A stretch of 64,000 bases of DNA from Bipolaris cookei (Eukaryota; Ascomycota; Dothideomycetes; Pleosporales; Pleosporaceae). The stretch lies in the NCBI GenBank assembly GCA_002286855.1, contig NRSV01000062.1, positions 1 to 64,000 on the forward strand, in the 5' to 3' direction. Shown in pieces: positions 57,396-64,000 of the stretch. Made by a program: the position numbers and the translations under genes. A model generated the notes under the pieces. That model did not search any database and had not been told where the DNA came from. It saw only the letters and a program-made list of their open reading frames with translations. Position 1 is the first letter of the stretch, and each line of letters opens with the position of its first letter.

Positions 57396-57941
57396 ATGAC
57401 CGCCGTGAGTATAAGGCTGCCCACGCTCGGCCTCAACCAAGAATATCGTTGCAGAAAGCATAAAAGTCCTCGCTATTATCGACTCAAGTGGGAACACTTA
57501 ATGATGTCAGTAAAGGATATGAAGGATGCCCTGACCAGCGATCCCCAGTATAACTTCTATGGCGTTTTTGCATATATCATCTGCTTTTCTCTGGAGGATG
57601 CAGTGCTTATTCCATTTAACGGTCTTTATTGGGACGGAAGCCAAGGAGCATACTTAGATCGTTCGCTGTGCATTATCGTGGACACCGGCGTGGTGGAGTA
57701 TTGCACAACTGCTTCTTGTCAACAGCTTTCTCTTTCTCTACAGCTAGGTGACGAATGCCCGAGCGTAGAAAGTTTCCGAACGAGCGGACTTCAATTCTAC
57801 AATGAGCACGAAATCTTCATTGAAGAGCGGGAAACAGTGTTCGATCGTGTCTACCGAGAGCAGCAAGGACTAAAAACTTTGAATGGAGAGCGCGTTGGAG
57901 AGCCAGTGGTTAAGTGCATGAAGTACGTATATATACACTAA
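57396..57941 (+). CDS. Hypothetical protein, 181 residues
   Basis: The ATG at 57396 opens 181 codons of natural composition: RLKWEHLMMSVKDMKDALTS, then FYGVFAYIICFSLEDAVLIP, then SFRTSGLQFYNEHEIFIEER. A strong acceptor-like ttttccttcag ends just upstream of the ATG, so an upstream exon is possible. No domain is recognised. Isolated in a gene-poor region. Confidence 0.6.
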   Translation: MTAVSIRLPTLGLNQEYRCRKHKSPRYYRLKWEHLMMSVKDMKDALTSDPQYNFYGVFAYIICFSLEDAVLIPFNGLYWDGSQGAYLDRSLCIIVDTGVVEYCTTASCQQLSLSLQLGDECPSVESFRTSGLQFYNEHEIFIEERETVFDRVYREQQGLKTLNGERVGEPVVKCMKYVYIH

Positions 57942-58850
57942 TCGTTGTATGTTTAAGCTAAATCACGGCAAGTTTGACTATACTCCATTGCTGCGAGGTA
58001 ACGACAGCGGGACGTTCATGCAGTGAAGGGTGAAGACAGGCGTTATTATAACGATGATTACTCCAATAATAACATATCCTACGCGTAAATTTAAGCCAAA
58101 TAGATATCAACAAGAGTGACCAAGTCTTACAGCCTGATGAAACCATGATATATCATTAAAGCACTCCACAGTCAGAGAGTATCAAATTTGGGCTATCGTG
58201 GTTAGTACTATCGTCGCTATTATCGCTATTGCTTGCATCAGTTTCACTATCCAATATAGCTTTATAAGCCTTATTGATAGTAGCATCGACATTATTACAC
58301 GACTATGAAAACCTCTCTGGCATACTGAGTAAAGCATTCTAGGTGTTATGAAAGCGTGGTGGATGGTAAAGCTGTAAATGAGAGTGGCTAGTGAGTTTCG
58401 TATAAGTATGGATCGACAAGTTGAAGAACACTATACCCTATCCACATAGCTGGCGTACGACTTGTCGTTGTAGCACCCTCACCATATCTTAGAGCTACTG
58501 TTTTGGCGTTTCCGTTCCCACTTCATGAAGGTCTCACTGTTATTGCAGCTTTAGCTGCATATCACAATCGGTCCCGCAGGGGGTTTTCGTGCAAGAAGAA
58601 ACGCGATTTGATTGGCTTTAAGAAACTCTGCGCTGATTAGCCGTGCCAAGATATTAGGACTCTCCGTTTTTGGATAGCGCCTAGTCATGCGACGAACAAC
58701 CAAAATCTCAACCAGAAAACCAGCTACGTAAAGAACGAGCTCGAAAACCAGTCGAAAACCAAGCTCAAGCTGCACCCCCCTTCAGCATCACCAGGCGGGC
58801 TGTCATTACTACCTATCTTACAATATCGGCATAGCGCCATCACCTCCCTG
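57942..58850. other. Intergenic region, no supported gene
   Basis: Only short ORFs without ATG starts are present, for example a minus-strand hydrophobic frame at 58775-58551 that begins with GTG. Confidence 0.35.
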
Positions 58851-58922
58851 CCTCACGTCCCGCCTCAGGTCCCGCCTCAGGTCCCGCCTCAGGTCCCGCC
58901 TCAGGTTCCACCTTGCGTCCCA
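58851..58922 (+). repeat. 12-bp tandem repeat, six units
   Basis: Units of cctcaggtcccg run from 58851 to 58922. Two or three central units are identical; the outer ones are degenerate. The array sits directly upstream of a decayed gene. Confidence 0.85.
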
Positions 58923-58952
58923 CCCCACGTGCTGTCATACCCTCTCCAAGGT

Positions 58953-60000
58953 TAAAAAGAAATAAAAAAGAATCTATACGAGGATTATCGCAAGCGACTA
59001 AAAGAGCCCGGCCAAAGTGGGCGCTGTGTTGCCAATCTCAGATGTAACGCGGTACCCAAATCTCCTATTAAATCGTGTGCAACACCTTTCGAGACAAAGA
59101 CAATCCAACAAAAAGAGGAGCGCGAATGGGCAAAACCTCTTCAGAGTTATTGAAAGATTTTCAAAGTAGCAGGCTAATTTCCATTACTTTCGCAAGTATC
59201 AGCGCCCCCATCTTCCCTCAACGCACCAAAGACATACCAGAAGCTGATATAGGTTACATTTCCGGACGAAAATCCACTATAAGAGACTGCTACTCTCGCC
59301 ACTCAGATTTTCTTTGATGATCATGAAAGCCTAGGCCACGATCCCTGGCTAACACGAGCCCGTTCGATGACCTTGCGCAACATAGTCGTTTCAAGAAGTA
59401 ATGCAAACTACTATATACATACATCAGGGCCTGGTCACGATTCTAGCCATGCAAGAGGAAGCAAAGAATTATTTTTTCCGCCCAGGCACATACATGGAAC
59501 TGGCTAGATTAACAATTTCCGGGACAGCTGCTCTATAGCTCCTACATAGATGAAAACAATGAGCCACTACGCAGTGGTTTGTTTCTGCACTGGACCACCA
59601 ACGAGCCTATGAATCCCAGTCTCGACGAAATCTACAGTGCCGTACGCCGGTTAAAAGACATTTATCGAGCATCCTTCCGTGCTTATCCGAATGACTACGA
59701 AGCGCAGCAGGCGAGAGACAAGTCAGGAGACATCCGAACTTTAGTCGATATAGCCAAATCGTCCCCAGATAGGTTCTCCTATCGACCGAAGATATGTTAT
59801 GGTCATTGCCGATGCTCTATCCAGAACGAGACGCAAACTGTACATACATAAGAAAACCAAGAGTGGCTGCGCTACACACATCTATGTGCGGAAGGGTGGA
59901 AAGCGACATCAACTTACCTGTCACCGAGAGGCGCACGCGTTGGGAGCCGCATCCCAGAGAGTCAAACGTCGGGGAAAGAAACCACGAAAAACGTAAAAGC
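58953..60000 (+). pseudogene. Decayed unknown gene with multiple in-frame stops and frameshifts
   Basis: One frame from about 58953 reads KKNLYEDYRKRLKEPGQSGR and TKTIQQKEEREWAKPLQSY. It is broken by TGA (59151), TAA (59175), TAG (59250) and TAA (59280), with protein-like sequence between (VTFPDENPL, then ETATLATQIFFDDHESLGHD). A second frame continues with NNEPLRSGLFLHWTTNEPMN and YSAVRRLKDIYRASFRAYPN to 59800. A third carries MVIADALSRTRRKLYIHKKT to a stop at 59996. All four stops fit C-to-T changes of CGA, CAA, CAG and CAA. The parts look like one gene. No family is recognised. RIP-type decay is likely. Confidence 0.5.
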
Positions 60001-61563
60001 GGTTGAAAGCGCCAGCGGACGGTGCTGATTTCTCAGCACATTGGTTCCACCAAGAATTCGTTGCGTCGCTCCCGAAATGCGAGTTCCGAGTGGACAGGGC
60101 ATCCGCGGTCAAACCGGCAAGGTAATTACCATTGCAAATACTGCGTCCAAATCAAAGACCGAAGCACTAGCAGTACGGTTGTTTAAATAAAAGAACCTAG
60201 AGTCTCTAATAGAACGATTCGGTCTTGTTAATTTTGCGCTTTTCGTATTTGAGGCGCTACGCGCGTGTCCCGACAGCATGCTCGTCTTCGAGGCGAGATG
60301 GGCGCGGGTCGGCAGTTGTGTAGAGAGGCAAGGTTGGAGGGATGGATCGGGTCGATTGGGGAGTTTTTGGTTTCTGCGGGAAGGGAAAGTTCGTTTGTGT
60401 TTGCGCAATGCGTAGGGCTGATTGTTCAAAGTTTAGATTTAGAAGGTGGTTTATTTATTTATTGCTTTTAGGTGGTAATGTTACAATGTCATGTTGTGGT
60501 TGCAGTTCATGATGCTAGAGTTGGGTGCGCGGAGAAATGCTCATCCAACCCCTCCCGTTGGGTCTCATTCACATGTTTGCAATGTCGTGTGAGCACGACG
60601 GCTTTCACGGTCTTACTTGGTATAACTTGTTTGTGCTATTAATTTACTAGAGGGTACCATTGATGAGTTTTTTTTTTACGTTATAAAATTGAGTGCTTTC
60701 TGGTCGTGAGAAATGGTGTTGGGATCTTAACTTGCTTGTAAGCCTCCGTTATGTTTTTTGAAATCTACTAGCCAATTTTGCATTTGTATGCATAACGAAG
60801 AGTAGGGAACACGAATATTATAGACACACTATGCGCTTTGAGACAGCTTGTACAACAGCCCCACATCCTTTGCTTGGCCCATTGCTTGACCATACCGGGA
60901 TATCACAAATCATGTACGCAGAATATGTCAGCTTTTTCCAAAAAGTGCAAAAACAAGACTCTTGCTTTCTCCCTTTTTTCCTATCCCCATATACGCCGTC
61001 GCCTATGGAAAAATACGTGTATATTGTCTGACCCACTTTGTGCTTACATACATGCAATGGACAACCAGGCATATATCCCCCCTTTCGCTAGTATCAATCT
61101 GACACAACCACTGGTAAGCCTGCGAGTAAAGAGAGCCAAGGGTGAACACGAAACAAAAAGGAAAAACCGCAGCCACACCCGCAAACACCGAGCGAACCAG
61201 CGTTCAAAAAGAAGCAAAAAATCTAGAGCCTTATGTTGCTCCACCAAACCACGGTTCGCCGTACCGTGTATCTACTATGCCGAACGGTTCGGTGGCCATG
61301 GAGCCTATAAACCCCGTATTTACCCTGCCCGCCCACGGGCGCGCAGAAGCCGTCTTATGTATCCACATCTTTTTTTTTTTTTCCTCTTTTCTACTACATA
61401 ATAACCTCGGCGGTACTCTGTTGTGCATATATCTGACCGATGTATATACTTCGGGAGCTGTTGACCGGCATCATGTTCCCAATGAGACATGCCCTGATCT
61501 TCTTTGTGGGCTGTACGCTGCTTACCACATGACACACTGTAACATGGACGGTGGTGAGGAGAC
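60001..61563. other. Region between the decayed gene and the second 99-bp repeat copy
   Basis: Contains the first copy of a 99-bp exact repeat. A weak plus-strand candidate begins with an ATG at 61056 (MDNQAYIPPFASINLTQPL, followed by a GTAAGC donor-like site). It may continue in another frame as APPNHGSPYRVSTMPNGSVA to about 61330, but no complete splice model could be built. Long T-runs lie at 60668-60676 and 61368-61382. Confidence 0.3.
60195..60293 (+). repeat. 99-bp exact direct repeat, copy 1
   Basis: Identical base for base, by eye, to 61562-61660 in the same orientation. Sequences immediately outside both copies differ. In one frame it reads LESLIERFGLVNFALFVFEA then LRACPDSMLVFE, the same protein-like text that continues past copy 2. 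No RIP-like differences separate the copies. Confidence 0.9.
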
Positions 61564-61660
61564 CTAGAGTCTCTAATAGAACGATTCGGTCTTGTTAATT
61601 TTGCGCTTTTCGTATTTGAGGCGCTACGCGCGTGTCCCGACAGCATGCTCGTCTTCGAGG
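61562..61660 (+). repeat. 99-bp exact direct repeat, copy 2
   Basis: Second copy of the repeat at 60195-60293, 1367 bp downstream of it. Here the open frame continues beyond the repeat, suggesting that this copy is the original context and copy 1 is the duplicate, or that a segment was inserted between them. Confidence 0.9.
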
Positions 61661-61809
61661 ATCTTGAGGTCGGCGTTCGCCTCAACATCGGCCTTGCATA
61701 CGTCGAAACTGTTGACAAGACGTTCTTTGTGAACGAGATCACACGCTGGTACGGAGCCCACTACTTTTCCCACCACACCTGCGCAGAACTAAAGACACAA
61801 ATTTACTAA
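61564..61809 (+). pseudogene. Gene fragment, 81 codons, no start codon
   Basis: The open frame begins inside the second 99-bp repeat and reads through it (LESLIERFGLVNFALFVFEA) into DLEVGVRLNIGLAYVETVDK and TFFVNEITRWYGAHYFSHH, ending with TAA at 61807. It is clearly protein-like but lacks an ATG, and a TGA lies just upstream (61555). It may be the 3' part of a gene separated from its 5' part by the duplication. No family is recognised. Confidence 0.4.
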
Positions 61810-62325
61810 GCGTTTGCCTCCGCATTTAGCGCGTTTCTGAATAGTAGCACAAGTCACATACTCTAGCGGTATTGCCATCTCGCTCATAGTCTTAGTGCCA
61901 TAATCGAGGTGCTGCTACGAACACATTAGAGCTTTCGTAAGTAGTAAAGTTAAAATCCCTGATATATTCATTCCTTTTCTAAAACACTGCACGCACTATG
62001 CACGTAGTCCAGCTTACGTATCAGCAATCAAAATGCCTTATCATTCGATCGAACCCATCGCGATTGACATGGTGAAGTTGCATTGGGCGATGATACCTAG
62101 TCACAGAGCGTTCATTAGGCTCCTAGTAATTTCTGAGTGACTATAAGGGATTTGCCTTTGAAAAACGCTAACTGTCTGGTGGGTTAATGGGAATAGTCAG
62201 TGACATTTTTTGGGATGTGGGTGCTGACTGCACAGAGGATCCGCTACTGACTTAGCTTATTAACTTTAACGATAACACTTGTGTAGTCCCTCACCATGTC
62301 AAAGACTTAGAAATCAATCGCCTCC
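61810..62325. other. Intergenic region, no supported gene
   Basis: About 0.5 kb without ORFs of note. Confidence 0.35.
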
Positions 62326-62640
62326 TTACATCGATATTTCGTCTAGAGTGGTGTTAAGTCGTAACGGCGATCCGATGCAAATCCGCCATATATGGCCAGC
62401 CATCAGTTTCGTTAATCTCATCACCGTTGCCAATCCATTCCAACCCGGTACTGGAACGACAACGCAGTCTTCTCCTAGTCGCGCTCCTGGCGTTGATTCA
62501 TCTTGTCTGAGCCCCAGTTTGTCGTGTAAGCTGCCAATCCCAGTAAAGATCTCCTCCGCCGCCAATTGTGCCTCTCCCACACCTCATGTATGGCGCAATT
62601 TTCAGCGACTGGTACCTGTCTATTTAAGTCTTGATTATGC
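62326..62640 (-). pseudogene. Decayed fragment with TGA interruptions
   Basis: The minus-strand frame ending at 62326 reads GEAQLAAEEIFTGIGSLHDK, then LGLRQDESTPGARLGEDCVV and NGLATVMRLTKLMAGHIWRI. Upstream in the same frame two TGA codons lie about 10 codons apart (near 62590 and 62610), each flanked by protein-like sequence (KLRHT between them). Both fit CGA-to-TGA. There is no ATG. It lies downstream of the SNF2 relic on the same strand and could be part of the same decayed locus. Confidence 0.35.
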
Positions 62641-62784
62641 TTTAAGAAACTAATAGTTTTTGCGACCTTTGGGTTCATCCTATCATAATAGAGGTACCAT
62701 ACAGGGGTGGTTGAGTCACTAGGTATTTCATCTCCGCACGGCCGTCTTCTTCCTACTCGGTATGATCATCCATCTCTGTTTTCT

Positions 62785-63525
62785 CTAACAGGTCAATCCA
62801 TCAATCTCGTATAGCACATCATCCACCGTATCTTCCCATTTAATCTGTGCCGACGTGACTATCTTTCGCTTTTCAGCCTCAGTAATCATGATTCGTAATA
62901 ATATCGTCTTGAACCGCTGCTGATTAAGTATGCCAACCTTAATTTCAGACTCTGGATTGAACAAGATGAACCCGTAGCAAACCTTTGCTAGCCGACTGAT
63001 ACGTTATATGGAAAATAGAGCTTGTCCTTGTTTTACCTGTCGGTCCTAAGGCTCCACGACAACAACATAGTTCGCTCTAGTTAAGGTGATTACCTTTACG
63101 AAAGACGTTGAGAGGACTATGATTCACGGACCGTTAGGATCTTTCCACTTGTCTAGTCGCTCAGTCGAGGTATTTCTGTCCAAACTTCTAGATAATAAAA
63201 GTACGTTATCTTGCTTGAACTGTCTACTGAGTGCAATTGTCGCCTTCTTCTATGGCGGTGCAGAGCGGGGAATTGCATCAAAACCTATGAGTACGACAAT
63301 TAAGACAGGCCGCTGTTTAATTGCCGGGTTTGGTTTCTCTGTCACAGAGACATAATGTGCTATTAAAGTCTCGACCAGGAACTGAATTGACGGGCACTTT
63401 GCCGCTTCACCAAGCGACCCTCCAGATACAGGTGGTCTATTTCTGTCATTATTTTGTCGTTGGAATTGAGGTTTGCCGAGAATCAGAACTTTTGGTTGAC
63501 GTGCAGCACTCAGCGTCAATAACAA
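62785..63525 (-). pseudogene. SNF2-family helicase C-terminal relic
   Basis: A single minus-strand frame runs from 63525 to 62785 (247 codons), broken by TAG (63252), TGA (63126), TAG (63048) and TAA (63006). Between the stops the translation keeps the helicase C-terminal domain order: a QRPVLIVVLIGFDAIPRSAP strand, SRQFKQDNVLLLSRSLDRNT (motif IV/V region), IIVLSTSFVKVITLTRANYV then VVVEP (motif Va), an RISRL-like motif VI remnant, and YGFILFNPESEIKVGILNQQ. These match fungal SNF2/Rad5-like ATPases. The N-terminal ATPase half is not seen in the remaining bases to 64000. The stops fit CAG, CGA, TGG or CAG, and CAA. It is a nonfunctional relic. Confidence 0.7.
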
Positions 63526-64000
63526 CCAGGTGAATAGGCACAGATAGAAGTTGTTGCGTGGATAGGCGCCGTTTTGGCGCTTTGATTTCTAGTGATGCGT
63601 GGGATACATAGTAACAAGGTGATAGAAGCCTGTAGGAAGAGGTGACCATCGTACGCGGTATGCAAGAGAAGACTTCAAGAATGTTACGATGAGTTGCTGC
63701 AGAAAGCAAGGCTCTCAGTAATAGACGTGTTGCTATCTAGGTGTTTGCAGTAGTCGGCGGTAGAAATACGCAGCAATTGCGGCGCTGACTACAGCTATCA
63801 AAGTAGCAAAAGCAAGCCAAAAGCATGATATGATTTAGTCTCCTCGAGCTAACCTTAGAAGGCTGTATTTCTGCACAGATGTAGGGCTGAGCGTAGAAAG
63901 TCAATGGGTAGAGTGCCTATTATTATCAGTGCGCAGTGTTGCAGCAGTAGCGCATATAGGCCACAAAATTGACGATAGCCACCTGGATCAGCATCACCTA
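63526..64000. other. Right-edge region
   Basis: The frame of the SNF2 relic stays open a little upstream (to about 63590), but nothing beyond is recognisable. It may hold further decayed parts of the same gene that continue outside the window. Confidence 0.3.

Noticed and set aside
1..64000. Reassigned genetic code in which TAG/TAA encode glutamine
   Set aside because: The Ca2+ ATPase, ABC transporter, permease, F-box and other genes together cover several thousand codons with no internal TAG or TAA and end at ordinary stops, so the in-frame stops are local lesions.
63526..64000. Telomere or subtelomeric end
   Set aside because: No TTAGGG or CCCTAA array is present; only the SNF2 relic hints at such a setting.

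Overview
The window looks like nuclear DNA of a filamentous ascomycete, most likely Dothideomycetes (Pleosporales-like). This rests on short GT-AG introns of about 46-84 nt with CTRAC/CTAAC-type branch points, and on fungal families: a vacuolar-type Ca2+ P-type ATPase, an HMT1-like ABC half-transporter, an AreA GATA-like/DUF3295 protein, a fungal Zn2Cys6 factor, a Fot1/pogo transposase relic and a fungal SNF2 helicase relic. The taxon is inferred and cannot be fixed from the sequence alone. No bacterial features, CRISPR arrays, rRNA or convincing tRNA genes were seen.

Layout. 1-6.7 kb: a partial membrane-protein gene on the left edge, an F-box gene, an AT-rich gene-poor stretch and a broken Fot1-type transposase. 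6.7-10.3 kb: the Ca2+ ATPase (three exons, minus). 13.4-20.3 kb: an interrupted C2H2 zinc-finger gene, a bZIP gene and two unknown genes, one preceded by a 19-bp minisatellite. 20.4-28.2 kb: an interrupted small gene, a Myb/SANT gene, the DUF3295 gene and the ABC transporter. 29.7-35.5 kb: a two-exon 90-residue gene, a five-exon amino-acid permease and a five-exon rhodopsin-like membrane protein. 37-45 kb: small, mostly lineage-specific genes, several with one in-frame stop. 46.9-49 kb: a multi-exon Zn2Cys6 factor with a probable frameshift near its 3' end. 49-64 kb: gene-poor and AT-rich in part, with a MITE-like hairpin, an F-box/2EXR-like gene, an interrupted ankyrin gene, one unknown 181-residue gene, a decayed gene at 59-60 kb, a 99-bp exact direct repeat, and a SNF2 helicase pseudogene near the right edge.

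How genes relate. There is no operon logic and no clear biosynthetic cluster. The intact genes are ion, metal and amino-acid transport (Ca2+ ATPase, HMT1-like ABC, permease) and regulators (bZIP, Myb, Zn2Cys6, DUF3295). The most unusual feature is a recurrent pattern. At least eight otherwise continuous reading frames are each cut by one or two in-frame TAG or TAA codons, and the more decayed relics add TGA. These are the products expected when CAG, CAA or TGG (and sometimes CGA) mutate by C-to-T. That pattern fits RIP-type (repeat-induced point mutation) decay or RIP leakage into gene DNA. Long genes free of internal TAG/TAA argue against a changed genetic code. Exon structures below were worked out by eye from splice consensus and reading-frame continuity.
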